Assembly (NCBI RefSeq): GCF_005863245.1
Contig: NZ_VBUT01000005.1
Span: 541,339 to 605,338, forward strand
Reading direction: 5' to 3'
DNA from: Nocardia cyriacigeorgica
GTDB lineage: Bacteria; Actinomycetota; Actinomycetes; Mycobacteriales; Mycobacteriaceae
Length of the DNA: 64,000 bases
In this document: in pieces, positions 15,774 to 23,639 of the stretch
How positions within the stretch are numbered: the stretch's first letter is position 1
How the letters are laid out: each line of letters starts with the position of its first letter
The notes under the pieces: generated by a model
The model's database searches: none
Told to the model about the DNA's origin: nothing
Seen by the model: only the letters and a program-made list of their open reading frames with translations
Made by a program: the position numbers and the translations under genes

Positions 15774-16481
15774 ATGACCGGCGCCACGCCCGCACCGGGC
15801 CTCGGTGCTCGGGCATCCGCGCGATATCGCGCGGACCTGCTCGGCACTGGGGTGGTGATGGCGGCGCCTGTGACGGGCTGGTGGGCAGCGCATCTGGTCG
15901 GCCCCGGGCCAGCCCGGGCGGGGCTCACTGCGGCCGTGACGGTCACGTTCCTGGCCCTTGGCACCGGCTTGTTCCGGAGCCGGGAGCCGCGGTGGAACCC
16001 GCTACTGATTGTGGCCGATGCGCTACTCGAACGCCGAAAAAGCCTGTCCGGCCCTCTGCTCGCCGGCCACCTCCTCACCCAGGTAGCGGCAGCGACTGCC
16101 GTGGCCGGTGGGGTGGCCGCGGGGTGCTTCCTGGCCGGGATCACCCCTCCGGCGGTGCCCGCCCCGGGTGGTGTGCACGCATTGAGCGAGATGACCGCCG
16201 CCGCAGCGGCGGTCATCTCGTTCTTCGCCGCCACCTGCACACCGACGCTGAGAATGTCCACGGCCGGTGCCAGCGCACTGGCTGCCGCGGTGTTCCTGGT
16301 GACAGGGGCAGGGTTTCTCGGCAACCCCGCCGTGGTCGCCGGCGCGGTCGTGCTCGGACTGGATCCGGCGCTGGCGTTGGTGATCGTTGTCTGTCAGCTG
16401 GGTGGTTGCCTCATCGGCTACGGGGCCGCCACCGCCTGGTGGCCGGATATCGGCCGCCGCCTCGACACCCTCACCACCTAA
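15774..16481 (+). CDS. Aquaporin-like (MIP superfamily) membrane protein, degenerate
   Basis: 235 aa with about six hydrophobic segments. Two half-repeats resemble MIP channels: RWNPLLIVADALLERR followed by GHLLTQVAAATAVAGGVAAG, and later GNPAVVAGAVVLGLDPALAL. In AqpZ/GlpF each half carries an NPA box; here the first is NPL and the second NPA, without the following Arg. Aquaglyceroporins (AqpS) occur in ars operons as As(III) channels, and this gene closes the arsC series. Channel function is inferred. Its stop TAA (16479-16481) overlaps the stop of the convergent hydrolase gene. Confidence 0.55.
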   Translation: MTGATPAPGLGARASARYRADLLGTGVVMAAPVTGWWAAHLVGPGPARAGLTAAVTVTFLALGTGLFRSREPRWNPLLIVADALLERRKSLSGPLLAGHLLTQVAAATAVAGGVAAGCFLAGITPPAVPAPGGVHALSEMTAAAAAVISFFAATCTPTLRMSTAGASALAAAVFLVTGAGFLGNPAVVAGAVVLGLDPALALVIVVCQLGGCLIGYGAATAWWPDIGRRLDTLTT

Positions 16482-17284
16482 CCCGAGAGCAGGGCCTGGG
16501 CCAGGCCGCCAAGGGCGACGTGATGGCCTTGTCCCGACAGCGTTTTGCGGATCGGGTTCCGGAGTGCTGTGGTGAGCCGGTCGGCGGCGTCGAGGATGTA
16601 GTCGGCGCTGGTGGTGCCGGTGATCACCGTAGTCTGGGCGGTGATCGCGGCGTAGCGGCCCACGTCGGGATCCAGGCCGGCCAGCACCCGCAACGTCGCG
16701 GCCAGGGTCGGGGCCTGGGCGACCTTGTGCCACCACAACGGATCACTACGCAGCACGGCCAGCTCAGCAGCAGAGAACCCGCCGGATACCGCGGAGGCAT
16801 CCAGGATCAGACGCTCGTAATCCCCGCCCTCGATCCCCGCATCCACTGCCGACAGATCAGGAATCGGGTACATGACCGGTAAGGGTGGTTCGTAGACGGC
16901 CAGCCGCGACACCCGATCCGATGCGCGCAGTGCGGTTTCCAGGGCCAGGACCGCACCGAAGGAGTAACCGAACACCACCTCGACCGGCCCGACCGCATCG
17001 ATCACCGCGACGATATCGGCGACCTCGTGCGCGATATCCGGCGCCGACTGCGGGGTTCCGGAGGTGCCGTGACCGCGGCAGTTCATCGCCACCACCGTGT
17101 AGTGCTCGGCGAGATAGCCGGCCAGCGACAGCATGCTCACCGCGCTGCCCAAGCCACCGTGCACCACCAGCAGCACCGGCCCGGAACCCTGGACCAGGTA
17201 GGTGATCGGGGTGCCATCGGCGGACAGCACGCGCCCACCCCGGACCAGCACCTCCGAACCCGTGCCCAGCGGTGCGGTGGTCAC
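16478..17284 (-). CDS. Alpha/beta hydrolase in arsenic operon
   Basis: 268 aa from GTG 17284, which overlaps the monooxygenase stop by 4 bp (GTGA). Oxyanion segment VVHGGLGS, nucleophile elbow GYSFGA (GxSxG) and a C-terminal catalytic His in GQGHHVALGG are all present, so it should be active. It is the last gene of the four-gene operon that starts with arsI. Substrate unknown; an ester or organoarsenical-related intermediate is a guess from context. Confidence 0.85.
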   Translation of the reverse strand: MTTAPLGTGSEVLVRGGRVLSADGTPITYLVQGSGPVLLVVHGGLGSAVSMLSLAGYLAEHYTVVAMNCRGHGTSGTPQSAPDIAHEVADIVAVIDAVGPVEVVFGYSFGAVLALETALRASDRVSRLAVYEPPLPVMYPIPDLSAVDAGIEGGDYERLILDASAVSGGFSAAELAVLRSDPLWWHKVAQAPTLAATLRVLAGLDPDVGRYAAITAQTTVITGTTSADYILDAADRLTTALRNPIRKTLSGQGHHVALGGLAQALLSG

Positions 17285-18363
17285 TCGGCGTGCTCCCGCT
17301 GCGGTGCCGTCGCCGGCCGCAGCCGCCGCACCAGATAGGCCGCGTCCCGGCCCACCCCACGCAGCGAGTTCGACGACGGAGTGCGCTGCCACTCCAACCC
17401 GAGAAAACCCAGCCCCGGATGAGTGAGCGACAGGCCTCGGCGCTGTCGCGGCACCCCGGACTCGGTCACCGCCCCGACACCGGCGAGATAGGGCAGGTGC
17501 GGGCGGTAACCGGTGGCGAAGACGACCGCATCCACCGGCGTGCGAGTATCGTCCGGCCACACCACTCCCTCGGAGTTGAAGGCGGTGAACACTTCTCGTC
17601 GCTCCGGCTTCCCGGCGTCGAGCGCGGCCCGGTAACGGCCGGCGTCGAGCACCGGCTGCGTCGGCGCCTGTTTCACGATCCAGCCCAGCGGGGCGGCGTC
17701 GAATCCGGTGAGAGTGAACCAGAAATGCACATCCCGGCCCAGCGGACGCTGCGGCACGAACTTCACCGGCGCCCGGCTGGCCAGCACCACCTTCGCATGT
17801 CCGGCCAGTTCGGCGGCGATCTGCACCGCGGAGTTCCCCGCGCCCACCACAACCACCCGCTGGTCGGCGAACTCGCCCGGATGACGGTATTCGCTAGCGT
17901 GCAGGACCCGGCCTCCGAACTCGTCGCGGCCGGGCACGGCGGGCAGGAACGGGGAACCGAACGACCCGGTTGCCGCGATCACCCGCGGCGCGGTGAACAC
18001 CGCACCCGATCCGGTGGTGACCGCGAAACCCTCACCGTCGCTGGAGGCGACGGAATCGACGACAGTGCTGGTGTGGATCTCGGCGTCCAGGGCTGCGGCG
18101 TAGGAGCGCAGGTAGTCGATCACTTCGTCGCGGTGCGGGTACCGGTCCGGACCCCCGGGGAACCGTCGCCCGGGTAGCGAGCTGTAGCGGGCAGGGGAGA
18201 ACAGCGTCAAGCTGTCGTAGTACCGCGGCCACGACCCGGTCGCCTCCGGCGAGGCCTCCAGGACCGCGGTGCTCAGACCTGCGGCGGTGAGGTGGTGGGC
18301 GGCGGCGAGGCCGGATTGGCCGCCGCCGATGACCACCGCGTCATAGTCGTATTCGCTTGTCAC
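17281..18363 (-). CDS. arsO: ArsO-like flavin-dependent monooxygenase
   Basis: 360 aa from GTG 18363, overlapping the transporter stop by 4 bp. The FAD Rossmann motif VVIGGGQSGLAAAHH lies at the N-terminus; the NADPH motif VVVGAGNSAVQIAAEL is near residue 160. ATGSFGSPFLP and the C-terminal FATGYRPHLPYL are typical of the flavin-containing monooxygenase/NAD(P)-oxidoreductase family that includes ArsO from ars operons. The reaction of ArsO is not well established. The operon context (ArsI, MFS, hydrolase) supports a role with arsenicals. Confidence 0.85.
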   Translation of the reverse strand: MTSEYDYDAVVIGGGQSGLAAAHHLTAAGLSTAVLEASPEATGSWPRYYDSLTLFSPARYSSLPGRRFPGGPDRYPHRDEVIDYLRSYAAALDAEIHTSTVVDSVASSDGEGFAVTTGSGAVFTAPRVIAATGSFGSPFLPAVPGRDEFGGRVLHASEYRHPGEFADQRVVVVGAGNSAVQIAAELAGHAKVVLASRAPVKFVPQRPLGRDVHFWFTLTGFDAAPLGWIVKQAPTQPVLDAGRYRAALDAGKPERREVFTAFNSEGVVWPDDTRTPVDAVVFATGYRPHLPYLAGVGAVTESGVPRQRRGLSLTHPGLGFLGLEWQRTPSSNSLRGVGRDAAYLVRRLRPATAPQREHAE

Positions 18364-19589
18364 AACATTTCTTTCTTCGAAACACGGATACCGGTAAGTG
18401 GCGCGATCATCGCGGCGAGGGCGGCGACGGCGCCGAGGATGAGGTAGGTGTGGGCGTAGCTGCCGGTCCACGCCGACAGCACGGTGCCCGCCCACGGGGC
18501 CAGCGCGGACACGACCACCACGGGCGCGGACAGTAGGCCGTTCAACCGGCCGTAGTGAGTGGCGCCCCACCGGTCGGTGATCGCGGTGGCCTGGATCAGC
18601 GTGAAGATCCCGCGCACCAACCCCGCACCGATCGCGACCGCGATCAACACGATCACCGCCGACACCACCCCGAGCAGGGCAGTCGAAGCGGCGAGAGCAG
18701 CCAGTACCACGACGGTGCGGGCGGTGACACCGGTGTGGCGGGCCAGCGGCAGATATCCGATCCGGCCCAAAACCTGTCCGGCGCCGCCGAGCCCGAGCGC
18801 GGTCGCAGCCAGACCGGGGCCGAAGCCCTGTTCCTGGAGCAGAGCGACGAGGTTGAAGATGCCGGCGAAGCTGGCGAACGCCGCCAGGCACATGGTCACG
18901 ACCAGCGCGGCGAAGCGTGGGCTGCGCGCGATCTGCGAGTGGTCGGCATGCGCAGCCACGGTCGGGACTGGTGGATCCGGCCACAGCGCCCGCAGTCCGA
19001 ACCAATGCGCCGGGATCGTTAGTACTGCCAGAGCCGCGGCGAGGACGAGATAGGTGGCACGCCACTCGATGCTGGTGTCCAGAGCGGCGGTGAGCGGCGC
19101 GAACACCGTGGACGCCAAACCACCGGCCAGAGTGAGGATCATCAGCGCGGTCACGCGCTCGGCACCCCACCAGCGGGTCAGCGCCGCGAACGCCGGCGGA
19201 TACAACACCGCCCCCATCGCCACCCCGGCCGCCAGCCAGCCAAGATAGAACACGGCAAGGTTCGGCGCAGACGCGATCGCGACCAAGGCGGCTACCCCGA
19301 GAACCGATCCAGCGGTCATCACCCGCCGCGGACCGGTCCGATCGATCAACGCGCCCACCGGAATCCCGGTGAGCGCGGTCGCGAGCTGGCCGAGCGAGAA
19401 CGCCGCGGTGATCACCGGCGCCGACCACCCCGTCTCGGCGGTGATCGAGGTCGACAACACCGGAAACGCGTAGTACAGGATCCCCCAGCTCGATATCTGG
19501 GTCAGGCACAGCACCGCCAACACCCGGCGACGCCCCGCCCGCGACAACCCGTCCTCCGCCGCCGCGGGCGCGGTCTCCACATCGGTCAC
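18360..19589 (-). CDS. MFS transporter of arsenic operon
   Basis: 409 aa with about twelve hydrophobic helices. The MFS motif A region GALIDRTGPRRVM follows helix 2, and a second copy-like motif follows helix 8. Its stop overlaps arsO by 4 bp, and it begins 15 bp after the arsI stop. It probably exports an arsenical or a product of ArsI/ArsO. The substrate cannot be read from sequence. Confidence 0.85.
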   Translation of the reverse strand: MTDVETAPAAAEDGLSRAGRRRVLAVLCLTQISSWGILYYAFPVLSTSITAETGWSAPVITAAFSLGQLATALTGIPVGALIDRTGPRRVMTAGSVLGVAALVAIASAPNLAVFYLGWLAAGVAMGAVLYPPAFAALTRWWGAERVTALMILTLAGGLASTVFAPLTAALDTSIEWRATYLVLAAALAVLTIPAHWFGLRALWPDPPVPTVAAHADHSQIARSPRFAALVVTMCLAAFASFAGIFNLVALLQEQGFGPGLAATALGLGGAGQVLGRIGYLPLARHTGVTARTVVVLAALAASTALLGVVSAVIVLIAVAIGAGLVRGIFTLIQATAITDRWGATHYGRLNGLLSAPVVVVSALAPWAGTVLSAWTGSYAHTYLILGAVAALAAMIAPLTGIRVSKKEML

Positions 19590-19604
19590 GCCGAAACCCG
19601 GGCT

Positions 19605-20123
19605 CTACCGAGCGGCAGCGGCCGGGGCGCAGCACGCCACGCCCGACTCGACCTCCGCCTCAGAGGTGGAAACGTCGCCGCGGCCGTCGGTGCCACAGCA
19701 CGCCTGCACCGCCTCGCCGTCGTCCTTCCCCGCGAACCGAGGTTCGGTGCCGAAGTGCTCGGTATCGGCCAGCACGGTGTAGACCTCCCACCGCTCGGCA
19801 TTCGGGCCGGTCACCCACACCTTGTCCTGGGTGGCGAAGCAACACGTGGTCGCGATCTGCTCCTCGGTGAACAGACCGGCTTCCGACAGGCGCGCGATCT
19901 CGGCGTGCACCTTCTCCGAGGACTCCACCTCGACCCCGAGATGGTTCACACTGCCACCCTGACCGGGATTCTCGATGAGGACCAGCTTCAGCGGCGGCTC
20001 GGTGACCGCGAAGTTCGCATAGCCGGGCTTGCGTTTGGCCGGCTGGACTCCGAACAGGGTCGAGTAGAACTCGACGGCCTGCTCCAGATCGTCGACGTTG
20101 AGTGCGAGCTGAACACGTGACAT
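19605..20123 (-). CDS. arsI: ArsI/CadI-type C-As lyase (VOC fold)
   Basis: 172 aa from ATG 20123 with an AGGTGG ribosome site. A vicinal oxygen chelate enzyme: metal ligands are probably H61 (VNHLGVEV), E113 (RWEVYT) and a residue in the first strand. The vicinal Cys pair C94-C95 in TTCCFATQDKVWV is the trivalent organoarsenical site of ArsI. It breaks the C-As bond of compounds such as MAs(III). The tail carries two more Cys pairs (C142-143, C164-165) not needed for the core fold. First gene of the leftward operon, divergent from the second arsR. Confidence 0.9.
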   Translation of the reverse strand: MSRVQLALNVDDLEQAVEFYSTLFGVQPAKRKPGYANFAVTEPPLKLVLIENPGQGGSVNHLGVEVESSEKVHAEIARLSEAGLFTEEQIATTCCFATQDKVWVTGPNAERWEVYTVLADTEHFGTEPRFAGKDDGEAVQACCGTDGRGDVSTSEAEVESGVACCAPAAAAR

Positions 20124-20210
20124 GATGACCACCACCTGTGTGACATATATCGAAGAGTTGACAGCGCCCAGTGTGCCACCTTTTCGACATAAGTCGATAT
20201 TGTCGGTAGG
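20124..20210. promoter_or_regulatory. Divergent arsI/arsR operator region
   Basis: An 87-bp gap. It contains the dyad TCGAC-ATAA-GTCGA (20184-20197), perfect 5-bp arms, just upstream of arsR, and a related ATATATCGAAGAGTTGACA stretch nearer arsI (20144-20162). Both are good candidates for ArsR binding sites that control both directions. Confidence 0.6.
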
Positions 20211-20579
20211 ATGGATTTCATGCCCAAAGCGCTGCCCGTCATCGACATGACGACCCCCTTGTGCTGCCCTCCTGTGGCCGCGGGCCCGATCGACGACGAG
20301 GCCGCCCTACACGTGGCCCTGCGGTTGAAAGCTCTCGCCGATCCGGTGCGCGTCAAACTGATGTCGCTACTACTGGCCAGCCCCGAGAACGGACGCAATG
20401 GCGGCGAACTCGCCGACGCGGTAGGGCTGGCTGAATCCACGGTCAGCCATCACCTTTCCCAACTCCGCAAAGCGGGGCTCGTGAACTCCGAACGCCAAGG
20501 CATGAACGTCGTCCACCGCGTCCACCGCGACGCTCTGGCCGCGCTCTGTGTGGTCCTCGACCCCGACTGCTGCCGGTGA
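20211..20579 (+). CDS. arsR: ArsR-family repressor (second copy)
   Basis: 122 aa (ATG 20211; ATG 20220 is an alternative). HTH segment LAESTVSHHLSQLRKAGLVN. The As(III) ligands differ from the first ArsR: an N-terminal Cys pair in PLCCPPVAAG, like the ECC of Corynebacterium ArsR, and a C-terminal pair DPDCCR, with no CVCDL motif. It is divergent from arsI and probably controls the arsI operon. Two ArsR types in one island suggest separate control of inorganic and organic arsenical branches. Confidence 0.88.
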   Translation: MDFMPKALPVIDMTTPLCCPPVAAGPIDDEAALHVALRLKALADPVRVKLMSLLLASPENGRNGGELADAVGLAESTVSHHLSQLRKAGLVNSERQGMNVVHRVHRDALAALCVVLDPDCCR

Positions 20580-20748
20580 CCACCGGCTTAACTTCAAACA
20601 TCTCGCCTGCAACGCCATCACCCGATACCCACTCAGGCGTCTTCCGCACGACCACGGGCGCGCCCTACGAGTAAACCCTGCGTATACCCATGTCGCTTGA
20701 TCCCCTCGACGCCATCAACCTATCGTTCGATGCGATCGAACACACGAA

Positions 20749-20794
20749 ACCAGCAAAGTTGCTGGTTAGAGGGGTTCAAGTCCCCCCTCGCGCA
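20749..20794 (+). other. tRNA 3'-end-like sequence with adjoining hairpin: candidate attachment site
   Basis: ACCAGCAA-AG-TTGCTGGT (20749-20766) is a perfect 8-bp inverted repeat. Right after it, 20770-20794 reads like a tRNA T-arm and acceptor: GGGG-TTCAAGT-CCCC with the invariant TTCRA loop (20775-20781), then CTCGCGC and a discriminator A. No matching 5' tRNA half (GCGCGAG) is visible about 85 bp upstream, so this is a 3' remnant rather than a gene. Integrative elements often leave such a tRNA end at att sites, and a tyrosine recombinase gene lies 3 kb to the right. A tRNA-Leu origin is possible but not proven. Confidence 0.5.
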
Positions 20795-20803
20795 CAGATC
20801 GCC

Positions 20804-20852
20804 GTCAGATCTGACACATCGGCGTGCAGCGTGTGCGAGGACCCTCGCACAC
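20804..20852. promoter_or_regulatory. Two perfect palindromes before the AbrB-like gene
   Basis: GTCAGATCTGAC (20804-20815) is a perfect 12-bp palindrome. GTGTGCGAGG-AC-CCTCGCACAC (20831-20852) has perfect 10-bp arms with a 2-bp centre, and touches the Shine-Dalgarno AAGGAG (20853-20858). These are likely operators for self-regulation of the AbrB-like/recombinase unit, or integrase/excisionase sites. Confidence 0.55.
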
Positions 20853-20866
20853 AAGGAGCCTCGCCT

Positions 20867-21096
20867 GTGGTTTCACCTTCTGACCTGCACCCATTGCTGG
20901 CACAAGTGCCAGATTCCGCCACATCTGCCGCGCCGGCGATGCGTGAGCGTCCAACGATGATCGCGCCTGTCGTTCCTCCGCAGTCACCTCTGCAGGAGCT
21001 TATCCACGGTCCCCGACTCGACCCGCCCGCACTTCCCAGCGCTGACAAGGACATCCTGTACGGGATGAGCACCGTCGGCGGTGCGGGACGCCTGGT
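20867..21096 (+). pseudogene. AbrB/SpoVT-like regulator, 5' part (split by IS21 element)
   Basis: GTG 20867 follows AAGGAG by 8 bases. The frame reads a Pro/Ala-rich leader, then DILYGMSTVGGAGRL, the start of a SpoVT/AbrB-like swapped-hairpin domain, and is then interrupted at 21096 by the IS left end. Joining base 21096 to 23640 (removing the element and one copy of the 6-bp target repeat) gives one open frame of 172 aa: ...GAGRLVETFVMTGLGWTPG... The gene was therefore intact before the insertion. Confidence 0.8.
21091..21096. repeat. Left target-site duplication of IS21 element (CCTGGT)
   Basis: CCTGGT directly precedes the left IS terminus TGTCA. The same six bases directly follow the right terminus (23634-23639). 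Confidence 0.9.
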
Positions 21097-21188
21097 TGTC
21101 AGCGGCCATGACATCCTCCCCATGGGCGGCCATTTAAGGCCCCGCTGGTGGCCTCCGGATTCCCCGTGGATGGCCAGTTATCTCCCCA
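21097..21188. repeat. IS21 left-end terminal repeats
   Basis: Copies of the GGCCA...CCCC unit: at 21104-21122 (GGCCATGACATCCTCCCCA), and at 21171-21188 (TGGCCAGTTATCTCCCCA), with a more divergent one near 21128-21144. They are likely transposase binding sites. Confidence 0.7.
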
Positions 21189-21229
21189 GGTGATTTGTCC
21201 TGGTTGCCGCGCGGGCAGGCTCGTGCGGC

Positions 21230-22741
21230 GTGAAGAGCAGTAGGGAGATCATGGAGATCTTGGAGGCGTTCGACCTCACGGGTTCTTATCGTGCGGCGGC
21301 GGCGCTGGCCGGCTGCGACCATCACACGGTTGCCCGGTATGTCGCGTTGCGGGCGGCTGGTGAGTCGCCGGTGGCGCGGCAGCATCGGGCCCGGCCCATT
21401 GATGAGTATGTGCCGAAGATCGAGGAGCTGGTGGTGCGTTCCGACGGCCGGATCCGGGCCGATGTGGTGCATCGCCGGATCACGGCGATGGGGTTCACCG
21501 GCGGAGAGCGGACCACCCGCAGGGTGGTCGCCGAAGTCAAGCAGCGGCTGCGGGAAGGGCAGCGGCGGGTGTTCCGGCCGTGGATCACCGAGCCGGGATT
21601 GTGGTTGCAGTGGGACTGGGGTGCCGGGCCGGTGATCGATGGCCGCCGGACACATTTGTGGTGCGCCTGGTTGGCGTGGTCACGGTTCCGGGTGGTGATC
21701 CCGGTGATGGACAAGACGTTGCCGACGGTGGTGTCGTGCCTGGATACGACGCTGCGCCGGATCGGTGGGGTCCCGACCTATGCGTTGACCGACAACGAGA
21801 AGACGGTCTCGGTCGAACATGTTGCCGGGATCGCGGTCCGGCATCCCGAAATCATCGATGTCGCCAAGCATTACGGGATGACGATCCGGACGTGTGTTCC
21901 GGCGGACCCGCAGACCAAGGGCGGGTCGGAGGCGACGGTGCGGATCGCGAAAGCCGATCTGGTGCCCACGGCGACGAACCTGCTGGGCGAATACCGCACC
22001 TTCGGTGCGCTCGAGAGCGCCTGCCGGGACTTCTGCGACGAGGTCAACGGCCGGGAACATCGTGAGACCCGCCGCCACCCGGTCGAGGCTTTGGCCGAGG
22101 AACGCACCCGGCTGCATCCGTTGCCGAAGACCCCGTTCACGGTGTCGTTCGGCACGACACGGCGGGTGAATTGGGATTCGACGGTTTCGGTTGAGGGAGT
22201 GCGGTATTCGGTGCCGCACCACCTGGTCGATGCCAGGGTCTGGGTTCGGTTCCACGGTGACGAACTGATCGTCACCACCGTGACCGATTCCGGCCCGGCC
22301 GAAGTCGCCCGTCACCAGCGGTCGACACCCGGGAATCCCTCGATCAACCCCTCCCACTATCCACCCCGGCCCGAACACCACACCGACCGGCGGCCACGGC
22401 CGGGCAACGCCGAGGAAGCAGCGTTCCTGCTGCTCGGTGACGGCGCAGCGGCCTGGTTGACCGAAGCCGCCGCAGCCGGGACCCGCCGGATCCGGGCGAA
22501 GATGGCCGAGGCGGTCACCCTCGCGAAACTGCACCCGCCCGAAGAGGTCGACCGGGCACTCGGGATCGCCGCGATCGCAGGGCGTTTCGCCGAGAACGAC
22601 CTGATCCGGATCCTGACCCACAACCTCGGCCGCGACCCCGCCGAGCCGACCCGAGCGACTGAGGACCACAGCCTGCAACCGGGCACTTCGGCCTGGTCGA
22701 ACTTCGGCATGCCCACCCCCAAACCTGAAAGCGACCACTGA
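21230..22741 (+). CDS. istA: IS21 transposase IstA
   Basis: 503 aa from GTG 21230. An N-terminal HTH (SYRAAAALAGCDHHTVARY) precedes a DDE integrase core: first Asp in QWDWGAGPVIDG, second in TDNEKT, Glu in KGGSEATV. Full IS21 IstA length and a complete catalytic triad. It is followed 2 bp later by istB. Confidence 0.95.
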   Translation: MKSSREIMEILEAFDLTGSYRAAAALAGCDHHTVARYVALRAAGESPVARQHRARPIDEYVPKIEELVVRSDGRIRADVVHRRITAMGFTGGERTTRRVVAEVKQRLREGQRRVFRPWITEPGLWLQWDWGAGPVIDGRRTHLWCAWLAWSRFRVVIPVMDKTLPTVVSCLDTTLRRIGGVPTYALTDNEKTVSVEHVAGIAVRHPEIIDVAKHYGMTIRTCVPADPQTKGGSEATVRIAKADLVPTATNLLGEYRTFGALESACRDFCDEVNGREHRETRRHPVEALAEERTRLHPLPKTPFTVSFGTTRRVNWDSTVSVEGVRYSVPHHLVDARVWVRFHGDELIVTTVTDSGPAEVARHQRSTPGNPSINPSHYPPRPEHHTDRRPRPGNAEEAAFLLLGDGAAAWLTEAAAAGTRRIRAKMAEAVTLAKLHPPEEVDRALGIAAIAGRFAENDLIRILTHNLGRDPAEPTRATEDHSLQPGTSAWSNFGMPTPKPESDH

Positions 22742-22743
22742 CA

Positions 22744-23532
22744 TTGTCTGCTCCATTGCGTGTTGCCGGCCCGACCGGCGACCCCCTCGCCGAAGCCATC
22801 GCGCTGACCAAACGCTTGAAACTGCCCTACCTGCGCCGCGCGTTGACCGATCTGGTCCCGACCGCGAAAGCCCAGCGCTGGGACCCCGCCGAAGTTGTCC
22901 GGGTCCTTCTCGCCGAGGAAGCCGCCGGCCGCGACGCCACGAACCTGCGGACCCGACGCAAACGCGCCGGGTTCCCCGCCGGGAAAACTTTCGGCGACTG
23001 GGACGAGAGCGCGTCCTCGATCCCGCGGCCGACCCAGGACGCGCTGAAAACCCTGGAATGGGTTCGCAACACCGAAAACCTCTGCATCTGCGGCCCGTCG
23101 GGCACCGGGAAGAGCCACTTCTGCGAAGCGCTCGGCCAGGCCGCGGTCGAGGCCGGGCTCACCGTCGCATGGTTCACCATCGAAGACCTCGGGGCGCTGA
23201 TGCGCCGCCACCGCGTCGATGACTCCGTCTCCCGGGCGATCACCCGCCTGATCCGCACCGACCTCATCATCATCGACGACATCGGACTGCTACCCGTCTC
23301 ACCCGACGCGGCCGAAGGGTTCTACCGGCTCGTCGACGCCGCCTACGAGCGCCGCGCGCTGGCCGTCTCATCGAACCTGCACCCCTCCGGCTTCGACGAG
23401 ATCATGCCGAAAACCCTCGCCACCGCCACAGTCGACCGGCTCCTGCACCACGCCCACGTCGTCGTCACCGACGGCGACAGCTACCGACTCACCCAAGCCA
23501 CCAACGGCGAGGGGGTGAAGCCACTGCGCTGA
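22744..23532 (+). CDS. istB: IS21 helper ATPase IstB
   Basis: 262 aa. AAA+ ATPase of the DnaC/IstB type: Walker A CGPSGTGKSHF (about residues 117-127) and Walker B LIIIDDIGLLPV. It assists IstA in target selection. The start codon is TTG 22744, 2 bp after the istA stop, so translation is probably coupled. Confidence 0.95.
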   Translation: MSAPLRVAGPTGDPLAEAIALTKRLKLPYLRRALTDLVPTAKAQRWDPAEVVRVLLAEEAAGRDATNLRTRRKRAGFPAGKTFGDWDESASSIPRPTQDALKTLEWVRNTENLCICGPSGTGKSHFCEALGQAAVEAGLTVAWFTIEDLGALMRRHRVDDSVSRAITRLIRTDLIIIDDIGLLPVSPDAAEGFYRLVDAAYERRALAVSSNLHPSGFDEIMPKTLATATVDRLLHHAHVVVTDGDSYRLTQATNGEGVKPLR

Positions 23533-23633
23533 CCCCGGTGGGGAAATAACTGGCCACCGTTGGGGAAAAACAACTGGCCACCAGCGGGGACAATTACCGG
23601 CCGCCCACGGGGAGAACCTACTGGCCATTGACA
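23533..23633. repeat. IS21 right-end terminal repeats
   Basis: Four spaced copies of a GGGGA...A(C)CTGGCC-like unit begin near 23541, 23564, 23586 and 23610; the outermost ends TACTGGCCATTGACA at 23633. They match, inverted, the left-end units. Confidence 0.8.
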
Positions 23634-23639
23634 CCTGGT
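23634..23639. repeat. Right target-site duplication of IS21 element (CCTGGT)
   Basis: Second copy of the six bases at 21091-21096, directly after the right terminus. Confidence 0.9.

Larger units (their letters stand above)
21097..23633 (+). mobile_element. Complete IS21-family insertion sequence
   Basis: 2537 bp. Left end TGTCAGCGGCCATGACATCC; right end, read inward on the other strand, TGTCAATGGCCAGTAGGTTC. The ends thus share TGTCA..GGCCA. Both ends also carry inner copies of the GGCCA...CCCC motif, as in other IS21 elements with multiple terminal repeats. It encodes istA and istB intact and is flanked by a 6-bp duplication (CCTGGT), so it looks recent and potentially active. It interrupts the AbrB-like gene upstream of the recombinase. 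Confidence 0.93.

Noticed and set aside
17281..19635. A continuous 784-aa leftward frame that looks like a fusion ahead of the monooxygenase
   Set aside because: The first ~400 residues are an out-of-frame reading of the MFS transporter. The monooxygenase starts at GTG 18363, coupled to the transporter stop.
20690..21193. Rightward frame starting at 20690
   Set aside because: The first ~60 codons run through the tRNA-like remnant and palindromes. The real start is GTG 20867 with AAGGAG.
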